17,494 nt of DNA from CAXQRU01 sp964226685 (GTDB lineage: Bacteria; Pseudomonadota; Gammaproteobacteria; Pseudomonadales; Cellvibrionaceae), in the NCBI GenBank assembly GCA_964226685.1, contig CAXQRU010000039.1:1-17494 (forward strand), read 5' to 3'. This document shows, in pieces, positions 1 through 6,016 of the stretch. Within the stretch, counting starts at the first letter, position 1. The number at the start of each line of letters is the position of its first letter. Under the pieces are notes generated by a model. That model did not search any database and was not told the DNA's origin. It was given only the letters and a program-made list of their open reading frames with translations. Position numbers and translations under genes: made by a program.

Positions 1-21
1 TACACGACGCTCTTCCGATCT
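1..21 (+). other. Illumina sequencing adapter remnant (artefact)
   Basis: The first 21 bases match the 3' end of the universal Illumina read-1 adapter and finish in CGCTCTTCCGATCT. This is recognised from knowledge of the adapter sequence. It sits exactly at the start of the window, as expected when an untrimmed read forms the end of a contig. Genomic sequence appears to begin at base 22. The adapter should not be annotated as biology, and it explains why the gene to its right has no stop codon. Confidence 0.97.
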
Positions 22-283
22 CCTCAAGCACAGAATCAAGTGTAAAATCTTCAAACACTCTATTAACAATATAGGCTGTAGAATAATAACCGTAATAAGA
101 CAAATCATAAAAGCTGGTACTTATCTCAACTCCAGCCAAATTCGCCTCCATCAAAACTCCCTTTTGAAACAATACGCCCCCAACTATTCCAAATGCACTA
201 GTCACGCCTAAAAAAGCAGAAATTATTAGGATAATTTTTTTTACCTGATCTCCAAACGATCTATTAGATGAATTATTTGTCAT
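22..283 (-). CDS. Hypothetical membrane-anchored protein, 3'-truncated at contig end
   Basis: An open frame starts at ATG 283 and stays open for 87 codons until it meets the adapter, so the C-terminus is missing. The start has a good ribosome binding site, AAGGGGG about 5 bases upstream. The visible protein has a short polar N-terminus (MTNNSSNRSFGDQVKK), then one hydrophobic segment at about residues 17-40, then a tyrosine-rich stretch (SFYDLSYYGYYS) with acidic residues. This suggests a single N-terminal membrane anchor with an exported domain. I do not recognise the family. It begins 21 bases after the DUF2233 gene on the same strand with no terminator between them, so it may be the last gene of the thi transcript. 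Hand counts of three 60-base lines here gave about 28-32% GC, far below the thi genes. Confidence 0.7.
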
Positions 284-304
284 AAGTACCCCCTTAAAAA
301 CATA

Positions 305-1105
305 CTAATCTTTACCTCTCACCCCAATCACATTAGGAACTGGCCACTCCTTCACTGATGGCCAAGGCACACCAAAGCCTTCGAACTCCATACCGCCCAC
401 ATTAAAATACAGTTGAGCTTCTGAGCCGCCTTCAAGATGTTGCGCTGCTACTATGCCGATATTAAACCCTAGTAATTCATTGTTAAAATCAACCATAGAG
501 TAAGGCGAGTCGGTAAAAATAAATAGCGCTCGACCTTGATCGTCTTCACCTAGGGCGGCTTCGGTCCAGACGCGTCCGGGTTTAGTCCAGCGATTCTCTC
601 CTGGTTTTTTAATTAAGCGCAGGTTTTGTACTACCGATTGATAGTTCTCTATCAACCAGTTCATGCTAACCTTGGGATCATCGAGATCATAGATGGCAAA
701 CTCAGGTAGGCCCTCCCGCTTTGGGCCGAAGGCGGCTGCAGAGAGATAGCCGCTGATATGAGCATTATTGATGTGCCTGTCATCCCCCAAGTAACCGATA
801 TGGGTTTTCCGATCTTTGGCAAATAATCCCGCATTAATCACAGCAATAAATTGCTCAGACTTGGCCCATTGTTTTGCGGTTTTATTTTCACCGTTATTGG
901 GCCAACTGGCTCCGGCCAAGTGAAATTGATAGTGCTTAGGGTCAATTCTTAAAATGGTGACTTGAGATGGCCCCGCCATACTGCGTTTTTGGGTAGTGAA
1001 GTGGCCGAGGTCAATACCCTCGGCCAAGTTTTTCCATTCAGCAAATGATGTTAAGGAACCGATTGAGAAAGTCAAAAATATCGCTATCCTTTTCAATGTT
1101 TTCAA
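305..1105 (-). CDS. Secreted phosphodiester glycosidase-like protein (DUF2233/NAGPA family)
   Basis: This 266-residue protein has a signal peptide (KxLKR, then a hydrophobic stretch, likely cleaved after SFA at residue 22). It therefore probably acts in the periplasm. Family-like segments are NAGLF at 91-95, a TEAAL...FIFTDSPYSM segment at about 181-204, and LEGGSEAQLY at 224-233. These resemble the DUF2233 (phosphodiester glycosidase) domain of E. coli YigE and the NAGPA catalytic region. Family members cleave sugar-phosphodiester bonds, but the bacterial substrate is generally unknown. The start is TTG: GAGGG at 1113-1117 lies 7 bases upstream, and no ATG is available before the signal peptide. 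It starts 13 bases after thiG, so it is probably co-transcribed with the thiamine genes, although I know of no role for it in thiamine synthesis. Confidence 0.82.
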   Translation of the reverse strand: MKTLKRIAIFLTFSIGSLTSFAEWKNLAEGIDLGHFTTQKRSMAGPSQVTILRIDPKHYQFHLAGASWPNNGENKTAKQWAKSEQFIAVINAGLFAKDRKTHIGYLGDDRHINNAHISGYLSAAAFGPKREGLPEFAIYDLDDPKVSMNWLIENYQSVVQNLRLIKKPGENRWTKPGRVWTEAALGEDDQGRALFIFTDSPYSMVDFNNELLGFNIGIVAAQHLEGGSEAQLYFNVGGMEFEGFGVPWPSVKEWPVPNVIGVRGKD

Positions 1106-1118
1106 ACGTTAACCCTCG

Positions 1119-1901
1119 TTATTGGTGCCAGAAGGGCTGCCCAATGGTTGGCGTACTGGGCGCGGCGGTTTGGCGGGTTTGCATTAAACCAGACTCATAA
1201 GCGCTACGACCGGCTTTGATAGCACCGGCAAAGGCGGCCGCCATATTTACGGGGTTCGATGCTTTAGCAACGGCCGTATTCAGTAGCACGCCATCAAAGC
1301 CCATCTCCATCGCTTGGCAAGCCTGGGATGGACTACCAATGCCCGCATCCACAATCAAGGGTACATTGGGTAAACGCTCTCGCAAGGTGGTTAAATTATA
1401 GGGGTTCATTAAACCCAATCCCGTTCCGATGGGCGAGCCCCAGGGCATTAATACCTGACAGCCAACTTCCAATAAACGCTGGCAGAGCACCAGGTCATCG
1501 GTGCAATAGGGCAGCACTTTAAAGCCTAATTTAATTAATTGCTCTGCCGCTTCAACCAGCTTAAAAGGATCCGGTTGCAAGTTGTAATCATCACCAATAA
1601 CTTCAAGCTTGAGCCAGTCGGTTTCAAATAACTCGCGAGACATTAATGCGGTTGTCACTGCTTCTTTGACGGTTTTGCAACCTGCGGTATTGGGTAATAG
1701 AGCACAACCCGTTGCTCGGATTAAGCGCCAAAAGTGTTCGCCGCTATTATCATTGGGCGATTGCCGACGCAGGCCTAAAGTGATCATGTCACAGCCCGCT
1801 GCCGCGATGGCATCAGTCATTATTTTCGGGGAGGGATAGAGCGCCGTGCCAAGTAAGAAGCGGCTTGTAAACGCTTGGCCATAGAGTGTTAAATCTGACA
1901 T
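1119..1901 (-). CDS. thiG: Thiazole synthase ThiG
   Basis: ThiG builds the thiazole phosphate carboxylate of thiamine from deoxyxylulose 5-phosphate, dehydroglycine (here from ThiO) and ThiS-thiocarboxylate sulfur, in the cytosol. The 260-residue protein is a TIM barrel of normal length. Visible motifs are NTAGC at 71-75, the Schiff-base lysine in LKLEVIGDD (about K98), MPWGSPIGTGLG near 153-164, and VDAGIG followed by LLNTAVAKA. The N-terminal strand reads LLGTALYPSP where many ThiGs have GTGKY. From memory this matches the alphaproteobacterial form. The start is ATG 1901, preceded by GGGGGTGG. A TTG one codon earlier is possible but less likely. Its start codon shares one base with the thiS stop (TGATG), so translation is probably coupled. 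Confidence 0.96.
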   Translation of the reverse strand: MSDLTLYGQAFTSRFLLGTALYPSPKIMTDAIAAAGCDMITLGLRRQSPNDNSGEHFWRLIRATGCALLPNTAGCKTVKEAVTTALMSRELFETDWLKLEVIGDDYNLQPDPFKLVEAAEQLIKLGFKVLPYCTDDLVLCQRLLEVGCQVLMPWGSPIGTGLGLMNPYNLTTLRERLPNVPLIVDAGIGSPSQACQAMEMGFDGVLLNTAVAKASNPVNMAAAFAGAIKAGRSAYESGLMQTRQTAAPSTPTIGQPFWHQ

Positions 1902-2104
1902 CAACCACCCCCGACTGGACGGATAATATCGATTTGATCTCGATCTTGGGTTTGCTGCTCACCATATTGTGAGCGCGGAACAAACTCACCGTTAACAGCA
2001 ATCGCAATGCGCTCCTGCTGATAACCCAGCTCCGTTAATAATTGCAATAAATTGGTGGGGCCAGCGTATTCGATGACCTCCCCGTTAATCGATAGCGTCT
2101 GCAT
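1901..2104 (-). CDS. thiS: Sulfur carrier protein ThiS
   Basis: ThiS is the ubiquitin-like sulfur carrier of thiazole synthesis. Its C-terminal glycine is adenylated by ThiF and converted to a thiocarboxylate that ThiG consumes. The 67-residue product (MQTLSINGEVIEY...) has the usual length and the typical core IAVNGEFVPRSQY, with a DIIRPVGGG end that supplies the required terminal Gly-Gly. The frame remains open 14 codons upstream, but that extension lies inside thiO and does not look like ThiS. ATG 2104 is preceded by a purine-rich GAGCGAGAG. The gene overlaps the 3' end of thiO by 20 bases and touches thiG at its stop codon. No thiF is present in the window, so activation must rely on a gene elsewhere. 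Confidence 0.95.
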   Translation of the reverse strand: MQTLSINGEVIEYAGPTNLLQLLTELGYQQERIAIAVNGEFVPRSQYGEQQTQDRDQIDIIRPVGGG

Positions 2105-3194
2105 ACTCTCGCTCAGTTTGATAAAATTGAAACAGTTCGTTGGCAAAATCTAAATTCCCCTGGCCACTCAACTGAGCGAGCACATGCTCGACTACCACGG
2201 GAGCCAACAAATAGCCGTGGCGATATAAGCCGTTGATTCGAATCAACTCATCGCTCCACTCAATGCGAGGGCGATTGTCATTGAGTGCTGGGCGCAAATT
2301 GGCTCGCATCTCTAAAATACGGGCTTCACTGAATGCCGGGTTAATGGCATAGAGTGCACTATTGAGTTCTAGCGAGGACTGCACCGTCACTGGGGACATA
2401 TCTTCACTTTCAATTTGAGTCGCGCCAATGACATACTCATGTTTAGGTTTAGGCACCACATACAATTGATAACGAGGATGCAATAAACGAATGGGCCTGG
2501 TGAGATTCACTTCTTTGGTCGAGACTCTAAGCACCTCACCGCGAACACCCCGTACTTCTGGCCACTGAGATTTCGCGCCGACACCGCGACAATCGATCAC
2601 GCGATCAAAGCGATGCACTTTATCTCGAGTGCGAAGTTGACCAGGCTCCACCGTCACTGACTGCCACTCTTCACAATGGCCGCCCAAGGCTTGAATTTCA
2701 TTGAGCAAGGCTTCGAGCAAATTGCGATTATCGATATGAGTTTCACCAGTGAGCCACAAGCCTTCTCGAAAATGGCTGTCTAAATCAGGCTCCAGTTCAT
2801 GTAAATTATTGCCTTCAAGTAAACGCCCCTGAGCCTCTGGCGGTAGGCGAGTGGAAATATCGTGCAAGTATTGCTGCAACAAGGAGTGATCGCGACGATG
2901 AGCCACAATCAAACTCCCCCCGCGCCCGTAGTGCACCACCGGTTTAGCATCAAGCTCATCGAGCCAGCGTGGCCAAACCTCAAGTGCTACTTTTCCCAAC
3001 TCAAACATTAAGGGCTCGGTATCGATGGCCTCGGATACCGGAGCTACCATACCTGCTGCGGTATACGCCGCAGAAGGCGAGCCGAGAAAAGAGCCGGAAT
3101 CAAACAAACTGACTTGGTGCCCTAACCGTAGCAACCGCCAAGCCAGTAAGCGCCCTAATAAACCCGCTCCTGCAATACCAATGTGTTCGCTCAT
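2085..3194 (-). CDS. thiO: FAD-dependent glycine oxidase ThiO
   Basis: ThiO oxidises glycine with oxygen to iminoacetate (dehydroglycine), the substrate ThiG uses. It is the aerobic alternative to the radical-SAM tyrosine lyase ThiH of E. coli. The 369-residue protein opens with a Rossmann FAD-binding motif, GIAGAGLLG (GxGxxG at 9-14). It contains YVVPKPKHEYVIGATQIE, characteristic of the D-amino-acid oxidase family, and ends with INGLYRHGYLLAPVV. That arginine-glycine segment is typical of ThiO and binds the substrate carboxylate in this family. The start is ATG 3194 with AAGG 7 bases upstream, 15 bases after the thiC stop. The 3' end overlaps thiS. Other D-amino-acid oxidases look similar, but the position between thiC and thiS makes ThiO nearly certain. 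Confidence 0.95.
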   Translation of the reverse strand: MSEHIGIAGAGLLGRLLAWRLLRLGHQVSLFDSGSFLGSPSAAYTAAGMVAPVSEAIDTEPLMFELGKVALEVWPRWLDELDAKPVVHYGRGGSLIVAHRRDHSLLQQYLHDISTRLPPEAQGRLLEGNNLHELEPDLDSHFREGLWLTGETHIDNRNLLEALLNEIQALGGHCEEWQSVTVEPGQLRTRDKVHRFDRVIDCRGVGAKSQWPEVRGVRGEVLRVSTKEVNLTRPIRLLHPRYQLYVVPKPKHEYVIGATQIESEDMSPVTVQSSLELNSALYAINPAFSEARILEMRANLRPALNDNRPRIEWSDELIRINGLYRHGYLLAPVVVEHVLAQLSGQGNLDFANELFQFYQTEREYADAID

Positions 3195-3209
3195 AAGCGT
3201 GCCTTTTGG

Positions 3210-5075
3210 TTAGACCTCGTGATATAACTCACTGCCCTGTTCTTTGAAGTTTTTCGCCATCTCGGCCATACCCTCTTCCACCTCTTGAGCCACCGCATAA
3301 TCTCGAACCTCTTGAGAAATTTTCATCGAGCAAAACTTGGGGCCACACATGGAGCAAAAGTGTGCGACTTTAGCCGAATCTTTGGGCAAGGTTTCATCGT
3401 GATAGGCACGAGCGGTATCTGGATCGAGGCTTAAGTTAAATTGATCTTCCCAGCGAAACTCAAAGCGCGCCTTCGACAAGGCGTTGTCTCGCAACTGTGA
3501 ACCAGGGTGGCCCTTGGCTAAATCCGCGGCATGCGCAGCGATTTTGTAGGTGATAATACCCTGCTTAACATCGTCTTTATTGGGCAGACCAAGATGCTCT
3601 TTGGGCGTGACATAACAGAGCATGGCACAGCCGTACCAACCAATCATGGCCGCACCAATCCCCGATGAGAAGTGATCATAGCCCGGGCTGATGTCCGTCA
3701 CCAATGGGCCTAAAGTATAAAAAGGCGCTTCATGGCAGTGCTTAAGCTGTTCTTCCATATTTTCTTTAATCATGTGCATGGGTACATGGCCTGGGCCTTC
3801 AATAAAGACCTGCACATCGTGCTTCCAGGCAATTTTGGTCAACTCACCCAAGGTTTTCAGTTCAGAAAATTGGGCTTCATCGTTGGCGTCAGCCACACTG
3901 CCTGGGCGCAGGCCATCTCCCAAGGAGAAGGTGACATCATAGGCCTTCAAAATTTCACAAATATCTTCAAAGTGAGTGTAGAGAAAGTTTTCTTTGTGGT
4001 GCGCCAAGCACCATTTGGCCATAATCGAACCACCGCGAGAGACGATGCCCGTCACACGTTTGGCCGTCATCGGTACATAGCGCAACAGTACACCGGCATG
4101 AATGGTAAAATAATCCACGCCCTGTTCGGCCTGCTCGATCAAGGTATCGCGGAAGATTTCCCAAGTCAGATCTTCGGCCACGCCACCCACTTTCTCAAGC
4201 GCTTGATAAATCGGCACAGTGCCAATGGGCACAGAAGAGTTGCGAACAATCCACTCGCGGGTTTCATGAATATTGTTACCTGTAGATAGATCCATCACAG
4301 TATCGCCGCCCCAACGAGTGGCCCACACCAACTTCTCTACCTCTTCCTCGATTGAGGAGGTCACCGCCGAGTTACCAATATTGGCGTTAATTTTTACATG
4401 GAAATTACGGCCAATAATCATCGGCTCGATTTCAGGGTGATTGATATTAGCCGGTATTACCGCGCGGCCAGCAGCGACTTCAGAGCGCACAAACTCTGGG
4501 GTGATGTACTGGGGCGTTGCAGCACCAAAGGCTTCCCCTTTGTGCTGAGCCGCCACGGCCTCAGCCATGGCTCGCTCATCGAGTGCTAGGTTTTCACGAA
4601 TGGCAATGTATTCCATCTCAGGAGTAATGATCCCCTGGCGAGCGTAGTGCAACTGAGTCACATTCTTGCCAGGCTTAGCCTTTAGGGGTTTGCGATCCGT
4701 TTGAAAGCGCAGGGTCTCCAGGGCAATATTTCGATCGCGCAAATTGGTGTAGTCTGAAGTGTAGTTGTCTAATTGCTCGGTATCGCCTCGCTCCTCGATC
4801 CAAGGCGCACGCAAGGGCGCTAAGCCCTTGCGAACATCAATGGTCACGTCTGGGTCGGTATAAGGGCCGGAAGTATCGTAAATTTTTACCGATGCATTTG
4901 GCTCTACGCTGCCATCTTGCAAGGTGGTGGGTGAAAGCGTCACCTCGCGCATCGCAACACGAATATCATCGCGACTGCCTTTAATATAAATTTTTTGAGA
5001 AGCGGGAAAGGGTTTAGTGGAGAGCTGGTCGACCTTGGCCGTTTCACTCAACTTTTTGATGTTTGTATTCGCCAT
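3210..5075 (-). CDS. thiC: Phosphomethylpyrimidine synthase ThiC
   Basis: ThiC is a radical-SAM enzyme that rearranges aminoimidazole ribotide, a purine-pathway intermediate, to HMP phosphate, the pyrimidine half of thiamine. The protein is full length (621 residues) with the N-terminal domain common in Proteobacteria. It carries the C-terminal CxxCxxxxC cluster-binding motif CSMCGPKFC (C574, C577, C582). Other conserved stretches include NANIGNS, GGDTVMDLSTG, TIHAGVLLRY, SRGGSIMAKWCL, SLGDGLRPGS and EGPGHVPMHMI. The start is chosen at ATG 5075 (MANTNIKK) because AGGGTG lies 6 bases upstream. The in-frame GTG at 5084 falls inside that binding site and is unlikely to be used. It is the first gene of the operon and lies 81 bases behind a TPP riboswitch, so it should be repressed when TPP is plentiful. 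Confidence 0.98.
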   Translation of the reverse strand: MANTNIKKLSETAKVDQLSTKPFPASQKIYIKGSRDDIRVAMREVTLSPTTLQDGSVEPNASVKIYDTSGPYTDPDVTIDVRKGLAPLRAPWIEERGDTEQLDNYTSDYTNLRDRNIALETLRFQTDRKPLKAKPGKNVTQLHYARQGIITPEMEYIAIRENLALDERAMAEAVAAQHKGEAFGAATPQYITPEFVRSEVAAGRAVIPANINHPEIEPMIIGRNFHVKINANIGNSAVTSSIEEEVEKLVWATRWGGDTVMDLSTGNNIHETREWIVRNSSVPIGTVPIYQALEKVGGVAEDLTWEIFRDTLIEQAEQGVDYFTIHAGVLLRYVPMTAKRVTGIVSRGGSIMAKWCLAHHKENFLYTHFEDICEILKAYDVTFSLGDGLRPGSVADANDEAQFSELKTLGELTKIAWKHDVQVFIEGPGHVPMHMIKENMEEQLKHCHEAPFYTLGPLVTDISPGYDHFSSGIGAAMIGWYGCAMLCYVTPKEHLGLPNKDDVKQGIITYKIAAHAADLAKGHPGSQLRDNALSKARFEFRWEDQFNLSLDPDTARAYHDETLPKDSAKVAHFCSMCGPKFCSMKISQEVRDYAVAQEVEEGMAEMAKNFKEQGSELYHEV

Positions 5076-5080
5076 GAGTA

Positions 5081-5146
5081 GCACCCTATTACAATATGAA
5101 TGAGTGATCAGCTTCAGCTACAGGAAGGCAAGTGGTTTTGGAGTGC
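5081..5146 (-). promoter_or_regulatory. Predicted thiC Shine-Dalgarno masking switch
   Basis: The leader RNA between the TPP aptamer and thiC shows no hairpin followed by a U-run, which argues against a terminator. Instead, GCACTC (complement of 5141-5146) can pair over 6 bases, one of them a G-U, with GGGTGC (complement of 5081-5086). GGGTGC contains the thiC ribosome binding site. The same GCACTCC segment can also pair over 7 bases with GGGGTGC inside the aptamer's conserved 5' strand (5227-5233). This gives a simple two-state scheme: without TPP the segment is held by the aptamer strand and the site is free; with TPP the aptamer folds and the segment masks the site. The pairing is read directly from the sequence; the mechanism is inference. 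Confidence 0.5.
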
Positions 5147-5156
5147 ACGCCAGCGC

Positions 5157-5239
5157 CTTGTTCCCTACGCAGGTATTAGCCTGATCAGGTTCAACGGGAT
5201 TTGGAAAACCAATCTCAGCTCTAAGAGCACCCCGACAAG
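5157..5239 (-). promoter_or_regulatory. TPP riboswitch (THI element) upstream of thiC
   Basis: Read on the minus strand, this region carries the conserved THI-box sequences in order: CGGGGTGC, GCTGAGA, a variable P3 arm, GAACCTGATCAGG, TAATACCTGCGTAGGGAA. The closing P1 helix is visible as CTTGT (5235-5239) pairing with ACAAG (5157-5161). CTGAGA in the J3/2 region recognises the pyrimidine of TPP, and the CCTGATC...TAATACC...CGTAGGGA arm recognises the pyrophosphate in this class. It lies 81 bases upstream of the thiC start codon on the same strand, and so controls the thiC-O-S-G operon by TPP feedback. Confidence 0.96.
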
Positions 5240-5275
5240 ATTGCCCAGAGTCTACTCCTTGAGCAGGCCTGTGTC

Positions 5276-5292
5276 ATTGTGCACTGCACAAT
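5276..5292. promoter_or_regulatory. 17-base perfect palindrome, candidate operator upstream of the thi riboswitch
   Basis: ATTGTGCA and TGCACAAT flank a single central base, forming a perfect 8+1+8 dyad about 37 bases upstream of the riboswitch. It lies between the lipoprotein gene and the thi leader, where the thiC promoter should be. With a one-base centre it would not form a good RNA hairpin, and no U-run follows, so a DNA-binding protein site is more plausible than a terminator. The regulator is unknown. No convincing -35/-10 pair could be assigned around it. Confidence 0.45.
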
Positions 5293-5317
5293 AAGTGGGT
5301 TTTAGGCGCATCATGGA

Positions 5318-5800
5318 TCAATGCCCCGCGTACGAGTAATATAGCAACCGCTGCTCGGGTATGTAGAGTATAAAACCACGGGTTGTATTCGTGTAATAGG
5401 CACCCTCGGACTCCAGCGCTTTCCAATAAGTTGAATAGTACCGCATTTCACTTTCAGACTTTCCTGATTGACATCCCATGCCATTTTCAATCGCATAATA
5501 CAGGGCTACCTCAAGGCCTTCGTAATCATCGGTCAAAAACTCCGATGGGATCGGTGTTTTTTGCCATTCTCTATAGCGGCTATGAGTCGTTTTGCTCAAG
5601 CGGAAGTCGTTCGAACTCCGCTTAAAATGATCGTCAGACTCTTGTGTCACCCTGATGGCCGCAGCATAGCAGGAAGGAAATATGCTTTCCTCATAAACAA
5701 CCTCTTCAGCCTTAAAGGCGCCCGGAATATCACTTCTATTTGAGATCGAGTCACATCCAAACAACAGGCAGAATATAAAACAAAGCACTATTTTCATCAT
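5318..5800 (-). CDS. Hypothetical lipoprotein
   Basis: This 160-residue protein begins with a short lipoprotein signal peptide. A hydrophobic run ends in LLFGC, with the cysteine at about residue 16 as the expected lipidation site. An aspartate follows the cysteine; in E. coli, Asp at +2 favours retention in the inner membrane, though this rule varies between species. The mature part is polar and has three further cysteines, including FPSC and MGCQSG, and a tyrosine-rich tail (GFILYIPEQRLLYYSYAGH). I recognise no domain. ATG 5800 is followed by a second ATG one codon later, and GAGGC lies 6 bases upstream. It is encoded on the same strand as thiC, with no clear terminator before the thi leader, so some read-through into the riboswitch is possible. 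Confidence 0.72.
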   Translation of the reverse strand: MMKIVLCFIFCLLFGCDSISNRSDIPGAFKAEEVVYEESIFPSCYAAAIRVTQESDDHFKRSSNDFRLSKTTHSRYREWQKTPIPSEFLTDDYEGLEVALYYAIENGMGCQSGKSESEMRYYSTYWKALESEGAYYTNTTRGFILYIPEQRLLYYSYAGH

Positions 5801-5957
5801 CTTACTGCCTCTGCCTCTAAAAACGCCCCCATACGATCTCCAATAAAATCAACAGCGTCGACACTAACACACCTTTAACTCCAAACCAAAACCGTATCAA
5901 CTTGATCTGAACTTACACTCTCACTCTACGATTGAGAACGTGCTAAAAATTGCCACA

Positions 5958-5985
5958 TTGAAAAACCCACAAAGTCGGGTAGAAT
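5958..5985 (+). promoter_or_regulatory. Sigma70-type promoter for the usp-transporter pair
   Basis: TTGAAA (5958-5963) and TAGAAT (5980-5985) are separated by 16 bases, close to consensus. Transcription would begin near 5992, leaving a leader of about 25 bases before ATG 6017, which has GAAGG upstream. This also rules out the in-frame ATG at 5984, which overlaps the -10 box. The rest of the 5801-6016 intergenic stretch shows nothing convincing for the divergent lipoprotein gene. Confidence 0.65.
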
Positions 5986-6016
5986 GTGCGGTTTTCATAC
6001 ACCATTGAAGGTTATC

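Noticed and set aside
3732..4289. Plus-strand open frame of 185 codons opposite thiC
   Set aside because: It lies wholly inside thiC on the other strand, has no ribosome binding site, and its protein has no recognisable pattern. It is a shadow of the thiC codon bias.
5082..5084. GTG start for thiC three codons upstream of the chosen ATG
   Set aside because: The GTG lies inside AGGGTG, the only plausible ribosome binding site, so ribosomes would start at ATG 5075.
5468..5743. Plus-strand frames opposite the lipoprotein gene
   Set aside because: The minus-strand frame has a lipobox and a ribosome binding site. The plus frames have neither and overlap one another.
5966..5981. ACCCAC...GTCGGGT imperfect dyad in the spacer of the usp promoter
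   Set aside because: Only four bases pair cleanly on each side, which is too little to call an operator.
5984..6016. Earlier ATG for the Usp-like protein
   Set aside because: It overlaps the -10 box TAGAAT and would not be in the transcript. ATG 6017 has a proper upstream GAAGG.
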